The notes below the pieces were generated by a model. The model did not search any database. It had not been told where the DNA came from and worked only from the letters and a program-made list of their open reading frames with translations. Shown one piece after another: positions 55,222-63,836 of a DNA stretch of 64,000 nucleotides. How positions within the stretch are numbered: position 1 is the stretch's first letter; each line of letters opens with the position of its first letter. The stretch comes from JAWKTT01 sp041398965 (GTDB taxonomy: Bacteria > Planctomycetota > Planctomycetia > Planctomycetales > Planctomycetaceae), in NCBI GenBank assembly GCA_041398965.1, contig JAWKTT010000026.1:1-64000 (forward strand), given 5' to 3'. The position numbers and the translations under genes are program-made.

Positions 55222-55854
55222 TTACTGTTCGGCTCGCCATTGGGTGAGGGCGGCGGCATCGCTCTTGGCGTCGGTGATGAGTTGGGCTTTGAGGGCGTTG
55301 CGGGTTTCTTCGGAGAGTTGAGGGAGCCATTGGTGCAGAGTGAGGGGGGGGAATGACTCGCCAGAGTTTCTGGCTTCGAGCACACGTCCCACGAGGAGCC
55401 AGCGGTCGCCGATGTCGGTGCGGGACTCGATGCGACACTCCATCGCAGCCGGTGCGTCGAGGAGAATGGGACTGCCGGTGATTCCCGGCTGGGACTTGAG
55501 GCCGGTGAACTTGTTTCCATCACGGCCCGACGAGAGTCCGAACCATTCAGCCAGCGCACCTTGATCCGCCCGGAGCAGATGGACTGCAAAGGCTCCCGAC
55601 TCGATCGCCAGGCCGGTTGTGTGATGCGTTTTCGCCAACGTCACCACGAGGCGTGGCTCCGTCGGGATGATGGATACCGAGCCGACCGTCGTCGCAAGGA
55701 GCCCCCCAGAAACGCCATCGTGTCGAGCGGTGACGACCCACAACTCACGGTCGATCCGTCGCCAAATTTGTCCAGCGGCCTCGATCATCGCGGCTTCATG
55801 AGCTTGTTGACGGGGCCATGGCTCGACAGAATCGGCGGCGGGCTTCGTCGTCAT
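55222..55854 (-). CDS. Flavin reductase-like FMN-binding protein
   Basis: This 210-residue protein has the flavin-reductase fold: LWVVTARHDGVSGGLLATTV, SIIPTEPRLVVTLAKTHHTT, GAFAVHLL and the FGLSSGRDGNKFTGL region. Family enzymes reduce FMN with NADH, sometimes for a partner monooxygenase; none is evident here. Its ATG overlaps the stop of the PQQ-type propeller gene by four bases (ATGA), so it is the last gene of a four-gene operon. Confidence 0.85.
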   Translation of the reverse strand: MTTKPAADSVEPWPRQQAHEAAMIEAAGQIWRRIDRELWVVTARHDGVSGGLLATTVGSVSIIPTEPRLVVTLAKTHHTTGLAIESGAFAVHLLRADQGALAEWFGLSSGRDGNKFTGLKSQPGITGSPILLDAPAAMECRIESRTDIGDRWLLVGRVLEARNSGESFPPLTLHQWLPQLSEETRNALKAQLITDAKSDAAALTQWRAEQ

Positions 55855-57098
55855 GGTAACTCCTCGAGGCTATAGCAGTGTAACTCTTGGCCGAGTCGAA
55901 CGAAGATGTGTCGACCGAGAAACGCCGGGTGAGACAGTGTCTCCGTCCGATCGGAGACGAGCTGCCAGCGATCGACAATCCGCTCGTTCGCCGCAGGATC
56001 GATGAGCAGTAATTGACAGTCAAGCGTCAGGCAAAGAAGCCGATCTTTGGAAGCAACCAGGCTCGCGTATTTGTAAAACTCGGGAAGCTCTTCTATCCAG
56101 GTCGACTGAAACTTCTTCCCGGATTCGGTCTTCTCGATCTCCAGCCCATGCAGACCATTGCAAACGCCATACAGGGCCTTCCCCTGCACGACCGGCGTGT
56201 GTGTGTCGGGGGAAAGGTCTTCAAATTCGGCCTGAGGTTGCGGATCGAGAAGCCCCGCTTTGTCGAACGCATAGAGGCGTGTCCCGTTGTTCTCGGTCGA
56301 GAGGATGAGCTCCCCTTGATAGAGGATCGGAGTTGGGACATTAAAGTCCCCTTTGACGCGAGGGGTCATCGTCCAGAGGCGTTCGCCCGTCTTCGCATTC
56401 CAGCCGCCAAGCGAGGTTTTGTCGTAACCGATCACCTGAGTTTCTTTACCGAAGGGGGCGGCGATCATCGACGAGTGGCCGGGAGGAGCGTTGCCGGACT
56501 TCCAAACCTCCTTCCCAGTCATGGTGTCAAACGCGACGATCGAACCGCGAACACCTCCAGGCTGCACGATGAGCAGGTTCCCCACGATGATTGGCGACCC
56601 AGCGATGCCCCAGTCAAGTTCGGGAGTGCCATAGGTTTTCGCCAGATCATGTTGCCATTCGAGCGTCCCGTTCTTGCGGTCGATCGCCGAGAGGTGCCCC
56701 ATCGCCCCGAGGGTGTAGACGCGGTCTCCGTGGATCAGTGGTGTCGCCCGGGGGGAGTTGCCGTAGTCTAACTCCCCCGCAGCGGGATACTGCACCTGCC
56801 AAAGCGTCTCGCCGGTGGTTGGATCAATCGCGAGGAAGAGGTCGGATGTCTCTTCTTTGTCTCGTCCTCCAACCACGACGATTCCAGTGTCGGCTGCAAG
56901 TCCACCGATCCCTGCGCTTGGCAGAGGCGAAATCCATTGCAGTAGTGGGATGTCCGGGAGGGACTTGGGGAGCCATTCGACCCGTCCATCTCGATGGGGG
57001 CCGCGCCACTGTGGCCAGCGATTTCCCGGAGCCTCGACTTGAGGTTGAGGCACTTCGGCTGATGGCGTTGAACGTTCGTCCGATTTCGCATCGGCCAT
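55851..57098 (-). CDS. PQQ-type outer beta-propeller protein
   Basis: This 415-residue protein has WPQWRGPHRDGR near the start, a hallmark of planctomycete PQQ-like propellers, and blades such as LAIDPTTGETLWQVQ, SAIDRKNGTLEWQ and VAFDTMTGKEVWK. The start lacks a clear signal peptide, which is odd for such proteins; an upstream or internal start may be missed. No PQQ-dependent dehydrogenase residues can be confirmed. It is third in the operon; it starts 20 bp after the binding protein gene. Confidence 0.85.
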   Translation of the reverse strand: MADAKSDERSTPSAEVPQPQVEAPGNRWPQWRGPHRDGRVEWLPKSLPDIPLLQWISPLPSAGIGGLAADTGIVVVGGRDKEETSDLFLAIDPTTGETLWQVQYPAAGELDYGNSPRATPLIHGDRVYTLGAMGHLSAIDRKNGTLEWQHDLAKTYGTPELDWGIAGSPIIVGNLLIVQPGGVRGSIVAFDTMTGKEVWKSGNAPPGHSSMIAAPFGKETQVIGYDKTSLGGWNAKTGERLWTMTPRVKGDFNVPTPILYQGELILSTENNGTRLYAFDKAGLLDPQPQAEFEDLSPDTHTPVVQGKALYGVCNGLHGLEIEKTESGKKFQSTWIEELPEFYKYASLVASKDRLLCLTLDCQLLLIDPAANERIVDRWQLVSDRTETLSHPAFLGRHIFVRLGQELHCYSLEELP

Positions 57099-57118
57099 GA
57101 GATCAGTCGTCGAGTCGA

Positions 57119-58063
57119 CTACTTTTTTTTTGCGGTCGCTGTGGTCGCCCGAAGTTTCTTCGCGGCCTCGGATCCGGGAGGCGGCAGTTCCTTGAACTCG
57201 ACGAAGCCATCCAGTGTTTCGAGAGCTTCCAACAGGTCGACATGGATGCCAACATCGAGCAGGGCTTTCTTGATGGCAGCTTGTTCATCGGTTGAGAGCT
57301 GATCGCTGACGAAGGCGGTCACAAAGGGGACTGGGTCCGACTCGCCAATGACCCGCAGGTCACCTTTCTTCACCGTCCCGCATCCTTCGAGGAGTGGACC
57401 AGCATAGCTCGAAATGATGGCAGCCGCTTTGACGTTCTTGTCAAGTTCGACCAGTGCGGCGGCTGCGGTGCTACAGGCGGGATACGTTTCCGGCTTGGCG
57501 GGCAGACTGACTCCGCTCTGCTTCAACAGCGTCATCGGAGCGAGAGACTTTTCGTCGCAATCGCTTGGTCCAAAGAAAACGCGATACCCTTGAAGGTCGT
57601 CGAGCTTCTGGGCGGAATCGTGCTGACGGACGACGATGAGACCGGTCTGATGCGTCTTCCCATCGGTCCCGGTCAGTGAGGCAATCGGCTTGAAGGTTCG
57701 CTTCACTTCAGCAGCATCAGCCATGACGACCGAGTGCTTGCCGATGACGAGGTCTGCTCGCCCCTGCGTCGTCTCGACGTCTTCGATGGCAGTGACAAGC
57801 GATTCCGACCACTTAATCCGCACCGGCCTGTGCAGAGATTTCGACAGATATTCGCCGAGCTTCTCGTACTTTCGTTGAGCGTAACCTTGAACACAGTCAC
57901 AGGCGAGCGGAGCCGAGAGGGGGTCCATGCAGACCAGCACGAGAGGTCGCCCCGCCGCCACAGGTTGAGCGACCGGTGGTTCTGCCGCCGTGGCTGACAT
58001 CTTCGGAGCAGAGACGAAGACCAGAGAAGCGAGTACCAACAGGAGCGCAAGTCGTCGAATCAT
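57119..58063 (-). CDS. PhnD-like periplasmic substrate-binding protein
   Basis: This 314-residue protein has a signal peptide (RRLALLLVLASLVFVSA) and the PhnD/SsuA-type bilobed binding fold: LSKSLHRPVRIKWSESLV, GRADLVIGKHSVV, QGYRVFFGPSDCDEKS. Cys residues (CMDPLSAPLACDC near the start and four more) are unusual for PhnD. No transporter permease or ATPase is next to it, so it probably delivers a ligand to its operon partners, or acts as a sensor. The ATG at 58063 is preferred to the TTG two codons upstream. Confidence 0.8.
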   Translation of the reverse strand: MIRRLALLLVLASLVFVSAPKMSATAAEPPVAQPVAAGRPLVLVCMDPLSAPLACDCVQGYAQRKYEKLGEYLSKSLHRPVRIKWSESLVTAIEDVETTQGRADLVIGKHSVVMADAAEVKRTFKPIASLTGTDGKTHQTGLIVVRQHDSAQKLDDLQGYRVFFGPSDCDEKSLAPMTLLKQSGVSLPAKPETYPACSTAAAALVELDKNVKAAAIISSYAGPLLEGCGTVKKGDLRVIGESDPVPFVTAFVSDQLSTDEQAAIKKALLDVGIHVDLLEALETLDGFVEFKELPPPGSEAAKKLRATTATAKKK

Positions 58064-58137
58064 GGCCAAGTCACTCAGAGATAGTTGTGATGTCGAAAGA
58101 CGAGATCAAATTCACAGAACAAACGGTTACCGCTTGA

Positions 58138-58162
58138 GGCCCCACCTCGACAATGTGGGGCT
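58138..58162. repeat. H-family hairpin inside the four-gene operon
   Basis: GGCCCCAC and GTGGGGCT pair around a 9-nt loop, between the NHL gene stop and the binding protein start. Within an operon it could adjust the level of downstream genes. Confidence 0.6.
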
Positions 58163-58175
58163 ACTCTTCGGAAAG

Positions 58176-60293
58176 TTACTTAACTTCAGCGTCGATTCTT
58201 ACCTCGATGTTCGCAGTCGCTGCTTTCGTGGCGGCGGGTTTCGTCTGTTCGCGGCGATAGCTGTGCGCCATCTGCACGCTGCCGCCAGAGGACAGACCGA
58301 GCGTCACCTCATTGTCGTTCTCGAACTTGCCATTCAGACGGAAGAACTGCACCCCATCTGAGAGCACATCGATCTCGATCCCCTGTGGACCTTGTTGAAT
58401 CGGCTCCCATGTCGTGCCGGACAGTCCGTACCGACCGTATGTTCCACCCGACAAGACGACTCGACCATCGGCAAAGAGTTCGATCTCATGGAACAGAGCG
58501 TTCGGAACGTTGACTTCACGGACAGCCGGTGCCTCGGTGTCCGCCCCCAAGAGCGAGCCAATCACGCGACCGAGAGCGGTCGACTTCTTCGGAGCCGCCT
58601 CAGTGACTTCGGCACGAGGAGCAGAGGTTGCTTCCGTCGACCCCTCTGTGGAGTCTGGGACGTCTTGAGTGCTTTCGGTCGTCCTGGTGATGATACGTTG
58701 GCCATTCACTTCAACCACCGTAACCACGAACCTGGACTGACCTTCAGCCACGACGGTCCCGGTCGCAGAATCTTCACCATCCTTTGCGGCTCCAGCCTCG
58801 GCAGCAGCCTTTGCCTCGGCCCGGTCTGCGGCTGTAATGATGCTCCATTTCCCGACGAGCTTCTTCCCGAGTCCTTCCCGAGCCTCTTTCGCGGCCAGTT
58901 CATCTTCCGTAAACTCGGGAGCTTCGGCCTTCGGGACCATCACACAGATGCTCTGATCGGTGATGTTCATGAGATAGTAGCGATCTCGCTTTTCATCCCA
59001 ACTGACGGCGACGTGCTTACAGCCACCGGAGACCTTCGCTTTTCCAATAAAGGTTTTGAACTTCCCGTCGGCTCCAAAACGTTTGATGTTTCCGATGCTC
59101 GACTCGGCTGTGATGATATCTCCGTTCGAAGCACAGCGGACGTTCATCGGATTGCAGCAGCTGCCGAAGCCTGCTTTGCTCGTCCGGTCGCGGTCGCCGA
59201 AAGAGGTGACGCTCTTCCCATCGACGTCATACACACCAACACGGAAGCGAGTGTTCTCGGCGACGACCAGACCGTCGGCGAGGGCCTGAATGTCACACTG
59301 ACCACAGCAGCCCCCCAGTCCCGACATCACCGACTTGGCATTCTGGAAGTCGAAGTCGCAACGCCAGACGTCGTAACCGCTCCCCTTCGAACTGCCACAA
59401 CAGACGAACAGATGCTTCTCAGACAAAGCCAGTGCGGTGACCGTCTTGCTTCGTGAACTGACCGTTCGTGTGACGTTCTTCGGATCGCGAAGCAGTTCAA
59501 TCTGTTGCTTGTAAATCGTCTGTTGTCGTTCATACAACTCGAGTTTGGCTGTGTCACGTGCGGTCCGTTCGTCGGCAGGAATCTCCTCAATCTTGGCGAC
59601 CGAACTTCCGATGATCTCAAGCTGACGCTCAAACAACTCGATCCGTTTCGCATTCGCCTCTTTCGCCTGTGCCAGTTCTGCGGCTGCATCTTCTTCTGAT
59701 CGAGACTGATTTGGCGTGTCGGCTACGGTGAGCAGTTCTCCCTTGTCGGAGAGGCGAGCGATGCGCCCCATCCCGGCAACAAAGATCGTCCGGTCTGCTG
59801 CAACATTGATCGCAGTCGCATTGAACTCCAACGGCCAGGCGGCCAGCAGATCACCTTCGGGCGAGTACTTCTGGACATAAGACAACACCGGAGCAGCCCC
59901 CTCCATTGGCTTCTCTGCGGCCTTTGCCGGTGGAACACCATAGGCCCCCCCACGCGACGAAATGCAAGCGAGAATATTCCCATCCGCATCCAGACAGAAC
60001 GTTGTCAACGATGCCGGGTGACCATCCTGTTTGACGACGATTTTACGAACTTGTTTGTGCGTCGGATCGGCGAGTTGTCCCAACTCATCCCCATCCGCCT
60101 CATCCGCAGCCTCTGTCGCCTCGACCTCTTTCGTCTCTTCGACCACCTTGGCCTCGACGAGTCTCACAGCCGGAACCGCTTCATCAGCATCAGCCGCGAA
60201 AAGTTCACGGGAGAACATCCCCGAAGCGACCAGTCCTGACACCATCAACACTGCGGTCCCCCGCCAACAGGCGGCTGCGGATTGACGAACCAT
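58176..60293 (-). CDS. Exported Cys-rich NHL beta-propeller protein with coiled coil
   Basis: This 705-residue protein has a signal peptide (after MVRQSAAACWRGTAVLMVSG), NHL-like propeller blades (FCLDADGNILACISS, INVAADRTIFVAG, LADGLVVAENTRFRVGVYD), and a helical insert (about 200-260, RIELFERQLEIIGSS, LYERQQTIYKQQIELL). The propeller carries an unusual Cys set: FVCCGSS, GGCCGQCD, GSCCNPMNVRC and GGCKH. The last third is a Thr/Glu-rich linker and a small beta domain (VRMAHSYRR-like). It may bind a metal or redox cofactor, but this is inferred. It is the first gene of the operon; the ATG at 60293 is chosen over a longer frame. Confidence 0.75.
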   Translation of the reverse strand: MVRQSAAACWRGTAVLMVSGLVASGMFSRELFAADADEAVPAVRLVEAKVVEETKEVEATEAADEADGDELGQLADPTHKQVRKIVVKQDGHPASLTTFCLDADGNILACISSRGGAYGVPPAKAAEKPMEGAAPVLSYVQKYSPEGDLLAAWPLEFNATAINVAADRTIFVAGMGRIARLSDKGELLTVADTPNQSRSEEDAAAELAQAKEANAKRIELFERQLEIIGSSVAKIEEIPADERTARDTAKLELYERQQTIYKQQIELLRDPKNVTRTVSSRSKTVTALALSEKHLFVCCGSSKGSGYDVWRCDFDFQNAKSVMSGLGGCCGQCDIQALADGLVVAENTRFRVGVYDVDGKSVTSFGDRDRTSKAGFGSCCNPMNVRCASNGDIITAESSIGNIKRFGADGKFKTFIGKAKVSGGCKHVAVSWDEKRDRYYLMNITDQSICVMVPKAEAPEFTEDELAAKEAREGLGKKLVGKWSIITAADRAEAKAAAEAGAAKDGEDSATGTVVAEGQSRFVVTVVEVNGQRIITRTTESTQDVPDSTEGSTEATSAPRAEVTEAAPKKSTALGRVIGSLLGADTEAPAVREVNVPNALFHEIELFADGRVVLSGGTYGRYGLSGTTWEPIQQGPQGIEIDVLSDGVQFFRLNGKFENDNEVTLGLSSGGSVQMAHSYRREQTKPAATKAATANIEVRIDAEVK

Positions 60294-60760
60294 CTTGCGT
60301 ACTCCAGAAGATTGCGAATGGGCGTTGCGACGAACATCAGAAACGGCAGAACATCGACCCGAATGGTAGATGATGTGGTCGATCAAGTCGCCGTGAGCCT
60401 CGCCGGAACAGTCCGATCGAGACACAGGCAGCTTATCCTACGAAATCCGCCTCACCACTACCAACAGATTCGCCTGCCGTCCGACAAGATTTGAAAAATC
60501 GTGTCATCCGCACCAAAAGACTCCATGTTGGGAACAATGTTCACATCCCCACGATCATATCAACAGTCCGAAAAGCTCGACCAGAAACCACTGCCAAACA
60601 CCCCTGACCCACCACCAATCCAATTAGACGGGAGCACCTACCCTGCGGAACGGCCGACAATGTCTCCCCGCTGCTGGTTGATTGACCAGCGGGTTTTCTA
60701 GAGATACCCTTGTCTAATGAAGGTTGACGTTTGTCCCCTACCCCAGCAAGGACGGCGGTG
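60294..60760. other. Divergent intergenic region with a T-tailed hairpin
   Basis: About 467 bases lie between the NHL operon and the DUF4062 gene. A hairpin at 60667-60693 (CCCGCTG-CTGGT / ACCAGCGGG) followed by TTTTCT looks like a plus-strand terminator, although no plus gene precedes it. No other gene is supported here. Confidence 0.5.
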
Positions 60761-61969
60761 ATGGCGAAACAAATCACACAGATTACAATTTTTGTAGCAT
60801 CCCCAAGCGATGTTGCCGCTGAAAGGACTGTCCTTGACGAAGTTGTTACGGAGTTGAATGCTACTTTGGGAGATCACTTTGACCTCCAGCTAAGGTTGTT
60901 GAAATGGGAAAATGACGTACGTCCCGGATTTGGCGAAGACGCTCAAGACGTAATCAATAATCAAATCGGCGACGACTACGATATATTCATCGGAATTATG
61001 TGTAGTAAGTTCGGAACACCGACCAAACGTGCTGGATCGGGAACTGAAGAGGAATTCCAGAGGGCTTATAGCCGGTGGGAGGCGAACAAAGACTTAGAGA
61101 TAATGTTCTACTTCAAGAGTGAACTGCCTCCATTCGAACAAGTCGACCCAGATCAACTAGCGATTGTCGGAGCTTTCCGGAAGCATATTTCTGACTCTGG
61201 CGGTGCGTATAGCGCATTCACGACCACCGACGACTTCGTCAGAAAGGTGAAGCTGCACATATCTAGTGCTGTTGGCGAATGGAGGAAGAAGAACGCGTGC
61301 AATCAACCAGCCAACGAACTTAGAGTGACTCCGCAGTCTACGATCCTTATTGAGGACCTACCGTACAATCCGCTTGCAAATCTTGAGGCTGTGGAGACCG
61401 AGGATGATGAAGCTGGTATTGTCGACCTGGTGGATGATATTACAACGTCGCTTCATGAAGCAGGAGTTATCATGAATCGCATGACAGAATCAACTGGGGT
61501 ATTGGGAAATAATTTCAATAAGCGAGCGTTCGAGGTAACAAAGCTCCATGAGTCAGGCGCTTCGAGGACGAGAGGGTTTAGGCGTATCATTAATCAATCT
61601 GCCGATGATATTGATATCTTTATTCGTCACATGAGGGTGGACATTCCTGAATTTTACAGGTGTCACAATAGTGCAATTGACGGCACGTCGCGGATGTTGA
61701 TGCTTGCCAGCACAGTCTATCACGCTAATCCGAAAGCCGCTTCTGATATGTCTAGAGTTTTAACTTCCTATAGGGATTCGATTTCAGGCGCTCTGGATAG
61801 TGCCAAGGCGTTTCAAGCGTCATTCATTGATTTTCCGTCCATTACTACGAAGTTTAATCGTGCTAAACGGAATGCAATCGCGGTGTTGGAGGATGTTGTT
61901 GTGCAGCTAACAATGGTGATTAGCCAGCTTGACGAAGCTATGCTGTTGTTGGGTGACGTGGATTTCTAG
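60761..61969 (+). CDS. DUF4062 protein with helical C-terminus (candidate immune effector)
   Basis: This 402-residue protein begins IFVASPSDVAAERTVLDEVV, then DYDIFIGIMCSKFGTPTKRAGSGTEEE (shortened here), a clear DUF4062 domain (about 5-160), a TIR-related fold seen at the front of STAND immune proteins. The C-terminal 200 residues are helical and charged without a recognised ATPase. The DNA is visibly lower in GC and richer in AT-ending codons than its neighbours, suggesting recent transfer. The ATG at 60761 follows GGACGGCGG. No partner gene follows on the same strand. Confidence 0.8.
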   Translation: MAKQITQITIFVASPSDVAAERTVLDEVVTELNATLGDHFDLQLRLLKWENDVRPGFGEDAQDVINNQIGDDYDIFIGIMCSKFGTPTKRAGSGTEEEFQRAYSRWEANKDLEIMFYFKSELPPFEQVDPDQLAIVGAFRKHISDSGGAYSAFTTTDDFVRKVKLHISSAVGEWRKKNACNQPANELRVTPQSTILIEDLPYNPLANLEAVETEDDEAGIVDLVDDITTSLHEAGVIMNRMTESTGVLGNNFNKRAFEVTKLHESGASRTRGFRRIINQSADDIDIFIRHMRVDIPEFYRCHNSAIDGTSRMLMLASTVYHANPKAASDMSRVLTSYRDSISGALDSAKAFQASFIDFPSITTKFNRAKRNAIAVLEDVVVQLTMVISQLDEAMLLLGDVDF

Positions 61970-62246
61970 TGGTGATCGTTTACTTCTTGAGGTGGGCTGG
62001 GTGGGGGATGCCACTGCTCTGTGAGCCGTGTAGGTGTTGTGGACGCTCTCGTAGATTCATTTCAATGCCACTGAATCAACCGCTGAGCATGTCCCGGTTC
62101 GTTGATTGCTCGGCTTTTCGTTAGATGTTCGAGTTCGTCTGCTTTTATTTGAACACCCCTTTACTCAGTCTCCTCTTCCACGATTTGCACGTCTCACAGG
62201 CCCGTGGCACCCAAATCAATTAACCTAAACCCGGTCATCCCGTCAC
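61970..62246. other. Gene-free region after the DUF4062 gene
   Basis: About 277 bases with no gene. Sequence near 62190 (CAGGCCCGTGGCACCCA) resembles repeat-type text, but no second copy is in the window. Confidence 0.35.
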
Positions 62247-62591
62247 TCAACGCTCCCACGACGAACAGGCGAATAGGTTATAACCCTTCACTACGGTGTC
62301 GTATCTTTCAGGGTCGGTCTCCTTCAGGTTCAGCAGCGACTCAACTCGCTCGCATGCATTAATCATTAACTCTCTCATCTCTTCATCCGATATTCGGCTC
62401 AACGAATCGTCTTCGAGAAGATTAGAGTGTACTCCAGCGTGTAGGTTCTCTAGCGGCCCGTTTCGGAACGCCCATGCTACAATGGCATTTGCTTCGTCTC
62501 GAATGGTGAAGCCACCAGGAAAACGTTCCTCGAGAAGTTTATGTGGAAACGCGGGTTGTTGGTCCATGAAAAGCACTCCGGGTGAGTTCAT
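62247..62591 (-). CDS. Cassette-like small hypothetical protein
   Basis: This 114-residue protein is of unknown function. Recognisable text is FTIRDEANAIVAWAFRNGPL, ENLHAGVHSN and ELMINACERVESLL. Similar small proteins are known to me from other planctomycetes and environmental bacteria, often near mobile DNA. The ATG at 62591 begins five bases after a GTTAGGC core; a later ATG (about 62564) is possible. Confidence 0.6.
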   Translation of the reverse strand: MNSPGVLFMDQQPAFPHKLLEERFPGGFTIRDEANAIVAWAFRNGPLENLHAGVHSNLLEDDSLSRISDEEMRELMINACERVESLLNLKETDPERYDTVVKGYNLFACSSWER

Positions 62592-62596
62592 CCGCC

Positions 62597-62639
62597 GCCT
62601 AACGTCACGCCGCTCTACCACGAGCGGCCACTCCCATGC
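62597..62639 (-). other. Short attC-like site 5
   Basis: On the minus strand GGCCGCTC and GAGCGGC pair around GTGGTA, and the 3' end is GACGTTAGGC, a perfect GTTRRRY core. The 5' box lacks a clear AAC, so this may be a decayed attC. It separates two adjacent minus-strand genes. Confidence 0.45.
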
Positions 62640-63082
62640 TACCGCATGCGCCGTCCGACCTTCCGCTCCTCAATAGTAATCCCGTAACTCTCGAAGAGTT
62701 CCATAAGTTCTTCAGCTTCACTCTTGAAGGAGGTGGAACCGCTGTGGCGTATCCCGTCCTTCCCCCTGAATTCATACGAAACATACCTGAAACCGCCCCG
62801 CGGGCCAACTGCACAGACGACGTTCGTCGCCGACCGGAGTGCTTCGTGGTGTTCGACTTTCCGTGCTTCCACTTCTGCAATGTACTCCGCATCGATGATC
62901 TCTAGCGAATCCCAGAGAATATCGAACTGGCCGCTGGCTGGAAAAAGCACCGGGACAAAGCGGTCGCTTGTCCTGCTCCACAATCCGGCACTTTGCGTCG
63001 TATGACCCTCCGCGCCGATGACGAGGGAAGGGTGATACCTTGTCAGGTCCGCCGTCAACCGGACTCGTATCGATCTCATCAC
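62639..63082 (-). CDS. Cassette-like hypothetical protein
   Basis: This 147-residue protein opens IRVRLTADLTRYHPSLVIGA and has GLWSRTSDRFVPVLFP, FDILWDSLEIID and SATNVVCAVGPRGGFRYVSY. I recall very similar small proteins of unknown function in bacteria with integron-type cassettes. Its stop TAG abuts the attC-like site 5. The first residues have two Met codons; either could be the start. Confidence 0.6.
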   Translation of the reverse strand: MMRSIRVRLTADLTRYHPSLVIGAEGHTTQSAGLWSRTSDRFVPVLFPASGQFDILWDSLEIIDAEYIAEVEARKVEHHEALRSATNVVCAVGPRGGFRYVSYEFRGKDGIRHSGSTSFKSEAEELMELFESYGITIEERKVGRRMR

Positions 63083-63836
63083 TACGCCTCGTCGACCTCG
63101 CTAGTTCACGCAACCTGAAGCACCTCAGACTTCCTTTGGGGATTGTTGATGGGAATCGGGCTTTTATGCAAGGGGAATGGCCTTACTTCGCTTCAAGGGG
63201 CCCGATTGTTTGTTGAACACAAAGTGTCGAAAGCGATAAGTGGAACGGCCGGTCGTTCCTCTGTCTTCGCAACAATAGGGCGACGAAACGCCCAGACACA
63301 GGAAGTCAGACAGGAGCCTGTGCTGGCTGTGTTGTCACGTCGGGCTACGACTGACGCGATAGCGAAACTTCAAGGGCCGGAGCCCGAGATTGTTCGGCAC
63401 AATGACTGCGGAGGCGTCAGCCGACGTGAGGCACCTTTTCCCTCACTGGAAGGCCGTAGAGTGTAGGAGCGTCGACAGTGGGGGAGAGGGAGAGGTGTGG
63501 ATTAATCCTCAGTGAAGAATCGTGCCGGACTGTAATCGTGCCGGACGGTACTGGGCGGGAGCCTGTCCTGCTACTGGAACAACTGGAACAGCGTTGGTTG
63601 TTAGCGCATAGCAGCGTAATTTCGCGACCGCTCTTCAGTTCCCGTAGTAAACCGCTCCTTGAAGCGGGCGGACGTTTATGGTGTTTGCTGTCGTGAATCC
63701 TCTGCGTCGCACCGGGCTGTATGTCCTGCACAGACAATGAGGGGGTCGGGCACAAGCCTATGCCAAGGGGGGAAACACTCCTGAAGAAGCCAGTTGTCTC
63801 GGCAGGATTCTGCCATGTTGGCTGGCCCGGGGGACT
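63083..63836. other. Gene-free region with minor palindromes
   Basis: About 754 bases with no supported gene. GGAGGCGTCAGCCGACG (near 63411) recurs in reverse near 8357, so it is a dispersed palindrome. Other frames (for example 63143-63466 plus) have no ribosome binding site or known protein. Confidence 0.4.

Noticed and set aside
58392..59456. 354-codon plus-strand frame
   Set aside because: Antisense to the NHL propeller gene, which has signal peptide and blade motifs; the frame is a by-product of codon bias.
60667..60700. Terminator belonging to an unseen plus-strand gene
   Set aside because: The hairpin and T-run are real but no plus-strand gene ends upstream; noted only inside the intergenic entry.
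63478..63696. Plus-strand frame with LEQLEQRWLLA, recalling the LEPRxLL motif of planctomycete surface proteins
   Set aside because: Only 72 codons with no continuation into a surface-protein repeat and no ribosome binding site; the likeness is probably chance.
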